Shown: positions 35,540-47,739 of the stretch, piece after piece
Layout of the letters: each line of letters starts with the position of its first letter
Position numbering within the stretch: the first letter of the stretch is position 1
Source: Mugil cephalus
Lineage: Eukaryota > Chordata > Actinopteri > Mugiliformes > Mugilidae
Reading direction: 5' to 3'
Length of the DNA: 64,000 nt
NCBI RefSeq assembly: GCF_022458985.1
Contig: NC_061774.1
Coordinates: 11,522,616 to 11,586,615 of the forward strand
Program-made: the position numbers and the translations under genes
The notes under the pieces: generated by a model
Databases searched by the model: none
Told to the model about the DNA's origin: nothing
Seen by the model: the letters and a program-made list of their open reading frames with translations, nothing else

Positions 35540-35745
35540 CCCATCCACTCCAAGAAGGGCCATCGCAACACCATGAAGCAATACATCTATAAAAGATCAT
35601 GATCCAAACTGACTACAAACACTCCTTAGGAAAAGGCAATGTCTTCTGCAAAGGGCCAGTGTATGTGACTACAGAGGCCATGAGTGAAGGGCACTGCATC
35701 TGTTTTGGGGTCTGTGGTCTGCCTCCGTCTGAAGTCAACTAATAC
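35540..35745 (+). pseudogene. Decayed ENDOD1-like exon 2
   Basis: Pieces in the correct order recall exon 2: 'tccaagaagggccatcgcaa' (SKKGHRN; compare TKGHLN), 'tctgcaaagggccagtgtat' followed by a 'gtgactacagaggccatg' stretch (CKGPVYVTTEAM; compare CEGPMYVITGAM), and 'gtggtctgcctccg' (WSAS; compare WSAYC). The gene A-type wording (EGPMYV...GAM) is closest. Exon 1 was not found and the frame is broken, so this is an old relic. Confidence 0.5.
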
Positions 35746-35837
35746 ACGTTATTGATGTATATTATATATTATAAGGGCCACCAGGAACAAATGTGTCAGT
35801 GTGAAAGAATAAAAATAAAATGAAATGAAATAAATGT

Positions 35838-35975
35838 TATAGGGCCCTGCGATAGGCTGGCGACCTGTCCCAGGGTGTACCCCGCCTCTCGCCCGATGCC
35901 ATCTGAGATAGGCTCCAGCAACCCCTGTGACCCTAGTGAGGATTAAGATGTACGGAAGATGAGATGAGATAAATG
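35838..35975 (-). repeat. TCTCA-tailed interspersed repeat fragment
   Basis: Inverse of 'actagggtcacaggggttgc...gcgagaggcggggtacaccc', ending in a short TCTCA-type edge (gatgagatgagat). Confidence 0.7.
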
Positions 35976-36240
35976 TTGAAGCCTGAATGCATTGTGACCT
36001 TTTACATTTACTGCAATTGATTATCGATTCCAATAACAATGAGTGATATACATCTCTTTTTTTATGTTGACTGACAGTGTATACAAATTATTTTCTTCTA
36101 TCTCCATAGTAAAATTGTGTGACTCATGTTGTAAAGCCTGTGGTATTACATTGGATGTCTAAAACACAATGACAACGAGAGAAAGACTAAACTCACAATG
36201 ACACGTTTACATGCAAAAAGCGAAAATTAGCAACTCATCC

Positions 36241-36345
36241 CTGTATTCACGTTGCACTTTCCAGTCACCAATCAGCACCACCCCAGGGGCTGAACGAAGA
36301 GTATTTAACTCAAGTCTGTGACTGAATACACAGAGCAGGACAGAC
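36241..36345 (+). promoter_or_regulatory. Promoter of ENDOD1-like gene D
   Basis: CCAAT box in 'caccaatcag' (36,267-36,276) and TATA-like GTATTTAACT (36,301-36,310), about 30 bp apart, within sequence nearly identical to the promoter of E. Confidence 0.65.
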
Positions 36346-36418
36346 CAGTTGACAGACTTGTCTAGAGGAGGTCTGGAGCACTATTCTACATCTCTTTCAG
36401 GTTACTGCTCTGTTGTAC

Positions 36419-37086
36419 ATGATGACTCCAAGGAAGATGCTGCCATTCACCGCTGGAGCTCTGCTTCTTCTTTTACCCTGGTTTGGTGGCCTGACCTCTG
36501 GAGAGCTCAGCCCGTCAAAATTTACCATGTGCCAAAAGTTCTTCTACAACAAAACTCCACCAGAGGGTTTTGGAACCGGACATCAGGCGATATGCCAGCG
36601 CTACAAAAATCAATACCGCTTTGCAACACTTTATGATCCTCAGAAACGTACAGCACTGTTCTCTGCATACCTGATGAGCTCCTCAAATAGACCGAGGCCA
36701 GAAGACACTTGGATGTATGAACCACAGGTAAGATATAAGCAATCATAACTTCACTGCAACTGAGGACCTATTGGATTATTGTTAAGAATATACAAGTAGG
36801 AATGTTCACACACTGGTGCTTGTATTTTGTAAATTCTTTGTCTTAATAATTAAGTTACAGTGTAATATTGTTTCCTATTCATAAACTCTTGTTTTCGGGA
36901 AACAAATCAGCAAATTAGTTGTTCATGCAAATTTAAATAATTTAAAGAAAGTTTACATGATGGTACAGTGTTTTAACACTGGTGCTCAGAAGTATCAGTC
37001 ATGATATGCTCACATTTAACCTGGTATGTAAAATGGATTAACATGGACAAGTCTATTTTTTTCTTTTATTATTTTCCTGCCTGTCT

Positions 37087-37149
<63 letters not shown>

Positions 37150-37814
37150 TTTCATCGTCTGAAGAGTAGACACATTCATGGGTGTGTAATAAAGACATAA
37201 TGTGTTTTTCTCTCACCATCAATAAGTTGGCGTCTGAGAAAGAACGGGAAATGAAGCCTTTCCCAGATCCTGTTGGCCAAAACGTGATTAAAAGCCAGGC
37301 TGTGCCTGCAGACTATGCAGACAGCCTCTACACCAAGGGTCATCTCGCTCCATCCCAGCACCTGAACACAGACGATGACCGTGCGGCCACCTTCACTCTG
37401 ACAAACATTGTTCCCCAGAGGGAGGGGTCCAACAACGGGCCCTGGGGTGATCTGGAGACAGAGGTTTTGGAAAGATTCAATACCTACTGCAATGGACAGA
37501 TGTATGTGATCACCGGCACCATACCTTATGAGCCAGTACGCCTGCTCAATAACCGAGTGTCTATTCCTGAGTACATATGGTCTGCTTACTGCTGCCCATC
37601 CTTCAGGCCTGACCCAAATGTGAAAGCCTATTTCCCTACATATGCTGCAGTGGGAAGAAATGATCCCAACAGTGGAGAGGAGATTGTGAAAAAAGATCCC
37701 TCACCCTATGCTGTGAAGGAGATGACCTTGGTGAAACTGGAGAAAATCCTGTCAGAACGTCTGAATAAGAAAATCAGTCTGTTTTACCAGAACTGTCAGG
37801 TTTCCAAGTCTTAG
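36419..37814 (+). CDS. ENDOD1-like secreted nuclease, copy D
   Basis: Exons 36419-36727 and 37227-37814 encode 298 aa. The signal peptide is identical to B, C and E; the mature part begins near 'SPSKFTMCQKFFYNKTPP'. Exon 2 opens 'LASEKEREMKPFPDPVG' and keeps 'YTKGHLAPSQH', 'TFTLTNIVPQREGSNNGPW', 'MYVITGTIPYEP', 'IPEYIWSAYCCPSF' and the full 'GRNDPNSGEEIVKKDPSPYA' segment. The 499-nt intron carries a pure (CA)n tract. AATAAA signals follow at 37,919 and 37,932. Its 3' flank is shared with B and E. All expected catalytic positions of this subfamily are present, so it is probably active. Confidence 0.93.
37090..37149. repeat. (CA)n microsatellite in the intron of copy D
   Basis: About 29 uninterrupted CA units, close to the acceptor of exon 2, so length change could alter splicing. 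Confidence 0.95.
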
Positions 37815-38280
37815 CTCTTTGTTTAAATCAAGTTAACTTACCCACAGAGACACAAAACACAGGTTTCAACCTCAGACTAAATGTTTCATCAAGATGTCAT
37901 GTGTCATGATGGCTGGGAAATAAATGCTCACAATAAATATGATACATAATGAATATTTCCTCTGTGTTGGGAGTGTGTTTTCAAATAAAGACTGAAATGG
38001 ATTAAAAGCATTTTGATGGTTTGAAATGTACATTTTTTTAAATAATGTGACTGAAACAAACCTGTCCTGCACCGAACACAAAATGACAAAACACTGTCAA
38101 TATAAATTCCGTACACTGTACAAACATAAAGACAGGATTACACACATATACTAAACTAAATCATCTACTTCATGTATATGCACTTAAAATGTATCACGTA
38201 CCATTGTACTCTGTGGTTACACTGAGGACTGCAGATGATGGACGGATGTATTAACCTCAAACAGGTTTTTGTTTTGTCTA

Positions 38281-38639
38281 TTATGATGTACAGCATTTAT
38301 GCCAAGATATAAATTGTTGCACAAACAAGGGCCAAATGTCATTTGAGACACCTCTGAATAATTTTCTAATTACATACATTGCTCCCTGTCAAGAAGGTCA
38401 CCAGATGTTTTTTTTACATGCTCACATAAAACAAACAGCAGAGTCCCTTTAACTCGTATCTGGATTCAGCAACAATGAATTCACATCTTTTATTCCGTAG
38501 TGGTGTTCATGGTAGAGATTGCTATGTTTAAAGAGATATAAACAAAGTATATACAGTAACCAGAAAAGTTTGTGTTTGCATTTTAGGACGACAAGATGAG
38601 GCCGTGAACAATGATGGTTTCTGAGAATTAAGGGGAAAT
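38281..38639 (+). other. Junction between the gene D flank and block X2
   Basis: Holds the 3' edge of an X-type block (caatgaattcacatctttta..., gaacaatgatggtttctgag) that runs directly into the middle of the hAT-like element at about 38,640. It marks a duplication or deletion breakpoint. Confidence 0.55.
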
Positions 38640-39546
38640 TCAGCTCTCTTTAATAAATATTCTGTTTTACGAATCTGTTAGACCGCCTTGTTAACACAGG
38701 TGTAACTCATTTGTGTGCAGCACGTCGGAGATCAAACAGTTCACTGAGAGCAGAGAAAATATTTTTACAGTCTAAAGGTGGACTAATATGGACTGAAGAG
38801 GAATATTCCGTTAGATAAAAACATGATGTTTATGTTCGAAATTATTCCATCGATCTTTGTTCAATACATGTTCCGGTGAGTCCCAGATACGGCGCAGGCT
38901 TCAAGGAGGCCAGTCTGTCTGTGGAAAAATATATTTTTCAGCAGACATGTTAGTCACTACAAGACTAAACTAACGAAGCAGTTTAGTGTTTATATGTGCG
39001 CTATTTATTCAGTTTGGGCAACTCCGCGATCTTTATAAACTTTGACGGTACTAGAAAGTTTCTTCGTTGCTAGGTCGTTACTAAGGCGCGGGCTACTTGC
39101 TGGAGTAGTAAACTGTGTTCCATTACACATAGGAGTGTACTGCTGTGACTGATTGTTTTCCAGGTATTAGTCAGGCCCCATTTATTTCCATGGAAACGGG
39201 AAGTACACTAGCCAAAAGCTTCACATTTTGAGAGCAAAATGTCCATCAACATGAATATATATTTAATTTTACACTTTATTTTGTTGGTAATTGTTGTATA
39301 ATCACAATATTACCCTCCAGGGTGTGTTTAAACGTAATTTGAGCACTTTTGTGACGCACATCCTCTCGAGTAATACTGCTTAAACAGAGTGTAGCTAGTG
39401 TTGCTAACAGGGAAGTCTGGGCGGGGGAAAAAAACGCCTGCATATATTGGTATACAATATCGGTTGATATCGGAATCGGAAATTAAGAATTTGGACAATA
39501 TCGACTATCGGATATCGGCAAAAAGTGAAAATCGGACATCCCCAAA
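38640..39546. mobile_element. Non-autonomous hAT-like element, right part (in X2)
   Basis: Ends '...gatatcggcaaaaagtgaaa' then 'ATCGGACATCCCC', the inverse of the X1 start, followed by 'tgatatta' as an imperfect 8-bp target copy of 'taatatta'. No transposase was seen. Confidence 0.6.
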
Positions 39547-40585
39547 TGATATTAAATGAACCGCGGTGTATAAAATGAAATATCTACGGAGAATATATAG
39601 GCTACTTTTCTATGCTTTGTTGTTGCTGGTACTGAGCAGCTAATGTGTGGGATTGTAAGACTAGTTAACAATTAAATATTAACAAGCTGGAAAACGGTTT
39701 CCTTCATCATCCATTGCAATATACCAAGCCTCATGCATGCTTGAAGTGGTGTAAAACAAAACTTCTTCTTTGTAACTTTGTCAAAACTAGTTTTAGCTGG
39801 AGCTAAATACGAGCTAATATGAAGTTCACGGTCTTTCACCGATGTGGTGTAGTGTTTGACACACCAATGGCATGTTTGACACTGAAAAGGAGCTTTTTCT
39901 TTCTAGTTTTCATTGAAACTAGTTGTGGAATAAATTTTTAAATATTTGCAGTTAATTTCATTCTTGTGACTCTTTGTCCACAGCCTTTGACTAAGAGGTG
40001 GCCTCCCTGTTGTTACTGTACTTTCTCCTTCCGCCACCACCAGGAAGATGAAGCATCCAAAAATCAGTACCTCTGATGCAGTTGAGAGACTTGTGGTCTT
40101 TCGTAGGGTAATTTAATATTTAGAATTTGTATGATAATTTGTCATGTCACTGTCTTAGCCTCATGTGCAAATGTGGGTAAAAGGTGGATGAAACAAATTA
40201 CAGTCGAGTTTAGGATGTTTGAATAGTCACTTCTGTAACACTGTTTTCTCTGACTTGCTCCTGTGTCTAATGCTCATTGTCTTTGTGTTAACCACAGTCT
40301 TGCTGCAGTTTGGAAGAGCATCTTCAGAATCAGCAGAGCCAGCAGCTGTACCAAGTAGTGTTAGTAGTGTTGTAGTAGTGTTAATTTAACCCAGATTGGT
40401 GAGTTAAAGAAGGAACACGGACGTACTGTTGAATAATTAACTCTCAAATTTAACTCTGTAGAGTGTGGAGCTATATAAACCCTGAAAAACTGTTAAAATA
40501 TCAGTTTTAAAAAATATGGTTTTGTCTCAATTAATTATCGTTCACTGTCGGTGTACTGTGTCTGCCTGTCTCTCTGTCTGTCTGA

Positions 40586-41145
40586 CAGTCCAGCACATAA
40601 TAGCAGGGTGTAAGATACTAGCTGGGTCAGTGTACATGGAGAGGCACAACTAAGTGGCTGGGATAGTGTCCAGGAACATCTGTACCCAGTATGGAATAGA
40701 AGTACCCAGGTCCCAATGGGCCACAACATAGAAGGTGGTTGAGGACAACAGGGCCAAGGTTCTGTGGGACTTCAGCTTCCAGACTGGTCGGGGCTAACCA
40801 ATCGGACATAGTGGTGGTGGACAAAGAGCAGAAGAAGGTGGTGGTGATAGATGTGGTGATACCAGCTGACACCAACATCAGAAATAAGGAACACAAAAAG
40901 CTTGAGAAGTACAAAGGGCTGGAAGAGCAGCTGGAATGGATGTGGAAGGTTAACTCTTGTGTGGTAATAGGAGCACTTGGGGCAGTGACCCCCAAACTGG
41001 GAGATTGGCTCCAACAGATCCCAGGAGCAGCACCTGAAGCCTCAGTCCAGCAAAGTGCCGTCCTAGGAACAGCTAAGATACTGTGCAGGACCCTCAAACT
41101 CCCAGGCCTCTGGTAGAGGACCCAGGCTTGAGGACCACACAGATA
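40586..41145 (+). mobile_element. RLE-type LINE 3' end, in X2
   Basis: The longest uninterrupted copy of this tail: 125 codons from 40,739 with 'SDIVVVDKEQKKVVVIDVVI' and the C-terminal 'GTAKILCRTLKLPGLW'. It is only the end of the element, with no reverse transcriptase. Confidence 0.75.
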
Positions 41146-42139
41146 CCACCCTACGAGAGTAAGAGAGACGTTTTATTTATTTAGTTATTTGTATATGTGT
41201 CACCTACATAACACAAGGTTTTTATTTTTAAGGGTGCAACATATATCACGTACCGTTTTGCATATACTCACATAAAACAAACAGCAGCTTAACTTTGGCC
41301 GAGTCCTTTCACTCGTATCTGGATTCAGCAACAATGAATTCACATCTTTTATTCTGTAGTGGTGCTCATGGTGATGTGTAGAGATTGCTATGTCTTTAGA
41401 AATTTAAACAAAATGAGATATACAAGTACATGAAAACTGCGCTGATGGTGAAAACTGTCAGGGAAAACATGTGAAAGTTTGTGTTTACATTTTAGGGCGG
41501 CAACATGAGACTGTAAACAATGATGACTTTTTAGAATTAAAAGAGAAATTGTGGCCAATGTGTCACTGACAATGTGACAGTTTAACAAGCTGCAAGGACA
41601 AGTTGCAACATTTAACTTGTAAAAGACTATAAATACTTAGCTCTGATGTTCCATCAAGATTACATTTGATTTAAAGCAACTTGAAGTTGTGTTCTCCAAA
41701 CCATTCCTAAACCATTTTCCTTTACGACAGGACGTATTATCCTGCTGAAAGAGGCCACTGTCGTCAGGGAATACCGTTCCCTCATCTTGGCTCCATGTGC
41801 TCTGACATATACTATATATATGTAACCACAGGTCTTATTCTTTCATGTGTACTATATGTATATAGTAGTTATATTAAATTAATATTTAGACGCTTATTGG
41901 TTTATGTTTTAGTGGGTTAAATACAGATTTACATTTTTGCATTATAGTTACATTTAAAGTACAAAGGTGATTGAGACAGCAAAGATCCCACCTGTGTAAG
42001 AAAAAGACCTTCATCAGTATAGTTTTGGTATTTCCTTTGTTACATTAAACATATTTTGGTTTATTTATCTTATTTGTTTAAATCTCCATTCAGTGTCATT
42101 ACTCACCTCCATCTAAATGTCTCCTTAGGCTGATCACCT

Positions 42140-42245
42140 GCTTTTAAACACAAGGTTAAAACATTTATTGTATACAGCACTTTGTGCTTTCTGTATGAAA
42201 AGTGCTACACAAATAAAGTCTTATTGATTGATTGACTGAACAATG
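42140..42245 (+). mobile_element. Retroposon tail (L2/SINE type) inserted between X2 and X3
   Basis: 'tttctgtatgaaaagtgcta' followed by 'cacaaataaagtcttattga' and ATTG repeats, a typical fish L2/SINE end. The paralogous site before gene C (25,845) lacks it. Confidence 0.55.
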
Positions 42246-42465
42246 ACAGTCCTTTTCACTGCGCACATTTTAAATAAAATTTCCACCAAATCTATTTTTC
42301 TTCAAATATCCAGACACTGAACACAAATCTGTTTTCTTCAGCGATGAAATTGTATCTTTGATGAAGTGCAATGATAATGAGTTTATCAGTAGTATTCACT
42401 TGATGAGTAATTATGACCAGTCAGTCATGGCTCTTGGACATAAATTCTGATTCATAATTCTTGCT

Positions 42466-45100
42466 TGGTAAACCATGGATCAACTAATAGTTTGCTCAGC
42501 TGCGCCATTCTTCCACGTGCTTCTGTTGGTTTCACCACTGATCGATGTTATGTTGTATGGAGACGGCAAGTGCAAGTCAAACTTACAGGAAGAATAATAT
42601 TAAATGAACTGCGGCATATAAAATGAAATATCTACAGAGGATGTATAGGCTACTTTTCCATGCTTTGTTGTTGCTGGTACTGAACAGCTAATGGTACTGA
42701 ATATTAACAAGCTGGAAAATGTTTACCTACATTATCCATTGCAATATACCAAGCCTCATGCATGCTTGAAGTGGTGTAAAACAAAGCTTCATCTTGTAAC
42801 TCTGTCAAAACTAGTTTTGGCTGGAGCTAAAAACGAGCTAATATGAAGTTCACGGTCTTTCACCGGTGTGGTGTAGTGTTTGACACACCAATGGCATGTT
42901 TGACACTGAAAAGGAGCTTTTTCTTTCTAGTTTTCATTGAAACTAGTTGTGGAATAAATTTTGAAGTATTTGCAGTTAATTTCATTCTTGTGACTCTTTG
43001 TCCACAGCCTTTGACTAAGAGGTGGCCTCCCTGTTGTTACTGTACTTTCTCCTTCCACCACCACCAGGAAGATGAAGCATCCAAAAATCAGCGCCTCTGA
43101 TGCAGTTGAGAGACTTGTGGTCTTTCATAATTTAATATTTAGAATTTTTATGATAATTTGTCATGTCACTGTCTTAGCCTCATGTGCAAATGTGGGTAAA
43201 AAGTGCATGAAACAAATTACAGTCGAGTTTAGGATGTTTGAATAGTCACTTCTGTAACACTGTTTTCTCTGACTTGCTCCTGTGTCTAATGCTCATTGTC
43301 TTTGTGTTAACCACAGTCTTGCTGCAGTTTGGAAGAGCATCTTCAGAATCAGCAGAGCCAGCAGCTGTACCAAGTAGTGTTAGTAGTGTTGTAGTAGTGT
43401 TAATTTAACCCAGATTGGTGAGTTAAAGAAGGAACACTGACGTACTGTTGAATAATTAACTCTCAAATTTAACTCTGTAGAGTGTGGAGCTATATAAACC
43501 CTGAAAAACTGTTAAAATATCAGTTTTACAAAATATGGTTTTGTCTCAATTAATTATCGTTCACTGTCGGTGTAATGTGTCTGCCTGTCTATCTGTCTGT
43601 CTGACAGTCCAGCACATAATAGCAGGGTGTAAGATGCTAGCTGGGTCAGTGTACATGGAGAGGCACAACTAAGTGGCTGGGATAGTGTACAGGAACATCT
43701 GTACCCAGTATGGAATAGAAGTACCCAGGTCCCAATGGGCCACAACACAGAAGGTGGTTGAGGACAACAGGGCCAAGGTTCTGTGGGACTTCAGCTTCCA
43801 GACTGGTCGGGGCTAACCAACCGGACATAGTGGTGGTGGACAAAGAGCAGAAGAAGGTGGTGGTGATAGATGTGGTGATACCAGCTGACACCAACATCAG
43901 AAATAAGAAACACAAAAAGCTTGAGAAGTACAAAGGGCTGGAAGAGCAGCTGGAATGGATGTGGAAGGTTAACTCTTGTGTGGTGATAGGAGCACTTGGG
44001 GCAGTGACCCCCAAACTGGGAGATTGGCTCCAACAGATCCCAGGAGCAGCACCTGAAGCTCAGTCCAGCAAAGTGCCGTCCTAGGAACAGCTAAGATACT
44101 TTGCAGGACCCTCAAACTCCCAGGCCTCTGGTAGAGGACCCAGGCTTGAGGATGACACCGATACCACCCTACGAGAGTAAGAGAGACGCTTTATTTATTT
44201 AGTTATTTGTGTCACCTACATAACACAAGGTTTTTATTTTTAAGGGTGCAACATATATCACGTACCGTTTTGCATATACTCCCATAAAACAAACGGCAGC
44301 TTAACTTTGGCAGAGACCTTTCACTCATATCTGGATTCAGCAACAATGAATTCACATCTTTTATTCTGTAGTGGTGCTCATGGTGATGTGTAGAGATTGC
44401 TATGTCTTTAGAGATTTAAACAAAATGAGATATACAAGTACATGAAAACTGCACTGATGGTGAAAACTGTCAGGGAAAACATGTGAAAGTTTGTGTTTAC
44501 ATTTTAGGGCGGCAACATGAGACTGTAAACAATGATGACTTTTTAGAATTAAAAGGGAAATTGTGGCCAATGTGTCACTGACAATGTGACAGTTTAACAA
44601 GCTGCAAGGACAAGTTGCAACATTTAACTTGTGAAAAACTATAACTACTTAGCTCTGATGTTCCATCAAGATTACATTTGATTTAAAGCAACTTGAAGTT
44701 GTGTTCTCCAAACCATTCCTAAACCATTTTCCTTTACGACAGGACGTATTATCCTGCTGAAAGAGGCCACTGTCGTCAGGGAATACCGTTCCCACATCTT
44801 GGCTCCATGTGCTCTGACATATACTATATATATGTAACCACAGGTCTCGTTCTTTCATGTGTACTATATGTATATAGTCGTTACATTAAATTAATATTTA
44901 CACACTTATTGGTTTATGTTTTAGTGAGTTAAATACAGATTTACATTTTTGCAGTATAGTAACATTTAAAGTACAAAGGTGATTGAGACAGCAAAGATAA
45001 CACCTGTGAAAGAAAAAGACCTTCATCAGTATAGTTTTGGTATTTCCTTTGTTACATGAAACATATTTTGGTTTATTTATCTTATTTGTTTAAATCTCCA
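42466..45100. repeat. Duplicated block X, copy X3 (no hAT insertion)
   Basis: Reads straight through 'agaataatattaaatgaact' at 42,591-42,610 where X1 and X2 carry hAT-like ends, with no footprint. The remaining landmarks match X2. Confidence 0.85.
43603..44150 (+). mobile_element. RLE-type LINE 3' end, in X3
   Basis: Same tail as in X2 (PDIVVVDKEQKKVVVIDVVI); the frame diverges after 'PGAAPEA'. Confidence 0.75.
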
Positions 45101-45790
45101 TTTAGTGTCAGTGCTCACCTCCATCTGGATGTCTCCTTAGGCTGATCACCTGCTGAATTTTAAAAAAATTTCCACCAAATCTATTTTTCTTCATATATCA
45201 ACCCCCATATATTGATGAAGTGCAATGATAATGAATTTATCTGTGGTATTCCCTTGATGAGTTATTATGACCAGTCAGTCATGGTTCTTGGACATAAATT
45301 CTAAAATGCAAAAAAAATGGCATCTGCTGAAATGAGATGCTGAGAAGTTGGTTTAGTTGCTCTCTTTAGTGCTTTTATAAAAGCCGTCAGCTACTAAATA
45401 GGAAATCCATAAAGATTCCCCTGTCCGACAAAATCAAGCAATATATTGTATTGATGTATATTATATATTATAAGGGCCACCAGGAACAAATGTTTCAGTG
45501 TGAATAAAATAAAATAATGCATTGAATGCATTGTGACCTTTACATTTACTGTACAATTGACTGATTATTGATCCCAATAACAATGGCAGTGAGATACATT
45601 TCTTTTTTATGCTGACTGACAGTGTTTAAAAATTATTTCCTTTTATCTCCACAGTAAAATTGTGCGAGTCATGTTGTAAAGCTCACATACATGCCTTCAT
45701 TCCCTGTGGTACTTCATTAGATATCTAAAACATGATGACAACAAGAGAAAGACTAGAACCAAAACAGCACGTTCAAATGCAGAAGTGAAA
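45101..45790 (+). other. Conserved upstream block of gene E
   Basis: Matches the region before gene C (25,800-26,440) closely. No gene was seen. Confidence 0.55.
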
Positions 45791-45796
45791 ATGATA

Positions 45797-45890
45797 TCAC
45801 GTTGCACTTTCCAGTCACCAATCAGCACCACCCCAGGGGCTGAACGAAGAGTATTTAACTCAAGTCTGTGACTGAATACACAGAGACAGA
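45797..45890 (+). promoter_or_regulatory. Promoter of ENDOD1-like gene E
   Basis: CCAAT box in 'caccaatcag' (about 45,817) and GTATTTAACT at 45,851-45,860. It is almost the same as the promoter of D. Confidence 0.65.
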
Positions 45891-45964
45891 CCAGTTAACA
45901 GACTTGTCTAGAGGAGGTCTGGAGCACTATTCTACATCTCTTTCAGGTTACTGCTCTGTTGTAC

Positions 45965-47064
45965 ATGATGACTCCAAGGAAGATGCTGCCATTCACCGCT
46001 GGAGCTCTGCTTCTTCTTTTACCCTGGTTTGGTGGCCTGACCTCTGGAGAGCTCAGCCCGTCAAAATTTACCATGTGCCAAAAGTTCTTCTACAACAAAA
46101 CTCCACCAGAGGGTTTTGGAACAGGATGTCAGGCGATATGCCAGCGCTACAAAAATAAATACCGCTTTGCAACCCTTTATGATCCTCAGAACCGTACAGC
46201 ACTGTTCTCTGCATACCTGATGAGCTCCTCAGATGAACCGAGGCCAGAAGATGAAACTTGGATGTATGAACCACAGGTAAGATATAAGCAATCATAACTT
46301 CACTGAAACTGAGGACCTATTGTATTATTGTTAAGAATATCCAAGTAGGAATGTTCACACACAGGTGCTTGTATTTTGTAAAATAAATAAATAAAATTCT
46401 TGGCAGTCTGTCTGAAACATAACACACTTTTTTATCGTCTGAAGAGTAGACACATTCATGGGTGTGTAATAAAGACATAATGTGTTTTTCTCTCACCATC
46501 AATAAGTTGGCGTCTGAGAAAGAACGGGAAATGAAGCCTTTTCCAGATCCTGTTGGCCAAAAGGTGATAGACAGCCAGGCTGTGCTTGCAGACTACACGA
46601 ATAGTGGCTACACCAAGGGTCATCTCGCTCCATCCCAGCACCTGAACACAGAGGACGACCTTAAATCCTCCTTCACTCTGACAAACATTGTTCCACAGAA
46701 AGCGGAGTCCAACAACGGGCCCTGGAGTAATCTGGAGACAGAGGTTTTGAGAAGATTCAAGAACTACTGCAATGGACAGATGTATGTGATCACTGGCACC
46801 ATACCTTATAAGTCAGTACGTCTGCTCAATAACCGAGTGTCAATTCCTGAGTACATATGGTCTGCTTACTGCTGCCCATCCTTCAGGCCTGACCCAAATG
46901 TGAAAGGCTTTTTCCCTACATATGCTGCAGTGGGAAGAAATGATCCCAACACAGACTATGCTGTGGAGAGGATGTCCTTGGAGAGACTGGAGAAAGTCCT
47001 GTTAAAACGTCTGAATAAGAAAATCAGTCTGTTTTACCAGAACTGTCAGGTTTCCAAGTCTTAG
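45965..47064 (+). CDS. ENDOD1-like secreted nuclease, copy E
   Basis: Exons 45965-46276 and 46507-47064 encode 289 aa. The signal peptide is identical to B-D. It keeps 'YTKGHLAPSQH', 'SFTLTNIVPQKAESNNGPW', 'MYVITGTIPYKS' and 'IPEYIWSAYCCPSF'. Two oddities stand out. It has an extra Cys in 'GFGTGCQAICQRY', where the others have His or Arg. It also has a clean in-frame loss of about ten residues after 'GRNDPN' (the SGEEIVKKDPSP loop of D and F). The 230-nt intron is the shortest of the family because the CA-rich part is gone. Whether the missing loop affects activity is unknown; it lies away from the KGH segment in sequence. Confidence 0.92.
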
Positions 47065-47411
47065 CTCTTTGTTTAAATCAAGTTAACTTACCCACAGAGA
47101 CACAAAACACAGGTTTCAACCTCAGACTAAATGTTTCATCAAGATGTCATGTGTCATGATGGCTGGGAAATAAATGCTCACAATAAATATGATACATAAT
47201 GAATATTTCCTCTGTGTTGGGAGTGTGTTTTCAAATAAAGACTGAAATGGATAAAAAGCCTTTTGATTATCTCATTTTTTTTTTTAAATAATGTGACTAA
47301 AACACAAACATACAAAATGCTTAACTGTAAGTGACGTTCAGAGCCAACCAAGGTCATCAGCTTCAACACGAGTTAACCCAAGAACAAAACTTCACTTTAT
47401 CAGTGTAGTTT
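47065..47411 (+). other. 3' flank of gene E
   Basis: Shares 'cagactaaatgtttcatcaa' and two AATAAA signals (about 47,169 and 47,182) with the flanks of B and D. Confidence 0.6.
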
Positions 47412-47520
47412 TGTTCAGGGTGTACCCCGCCTCTTGCCCGATGCCAGCTGGGATTGGCTCCAGCAACCCCCACGACCCTAGTGAGAATTAAGAGGTACGG
47501 AAGATGAGATGAGATGAGTG
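47412..47520 (-). repeat. TCTCA-tailed interspersed repeat fragment
   Basis: 'agggtgtaccccgcctcttg...' is the inverse of the family body, ending 'gatgagatgagatga'. It splits sequence that is continuous around 28,735, so it inserted after that segment was duplicated. Confidence 0.7.
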
Positions 47521-47739
47521 TAGTTTTTGTATTTTCTTTGTTAAATTAAACATATTTTGGTCGTTGTGTTTAAGTCTTCATTCAGTGACAGCACTCAGCT
47601 CCTTCTGGTGGGATAAAGAGTGAGGCTGATCACCAGCTTTTCAACTCGGTGGTGAAACCATTTTTACAAGACGGGGGCAATAGAACATTATTAGTGTTGA
47701 TTTATGTTTTTAGTTCATTCGTGGGTATTTCATTAGATA

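Larger units (their letters stand above)
38640..41880. repeat. Duplicated block X, copy X2
   Basis: Starts inside the hAT-like element ('cagctctctttaataaatat'), then has the post-insertion site, 'gtgtagtgtttgacacacca', the RLE-LINE tail and the Y segment. X2 and X3 are in tandem. Confidence 0.85.

Noticed and set aside
40739-41116. 125-codon rightward frame as a possible host or domesticated gene
   Set aside because: It is only the C-terminal part of an RLE-type LINE, is broken in the sister copies and has no promoter or upstream exon.
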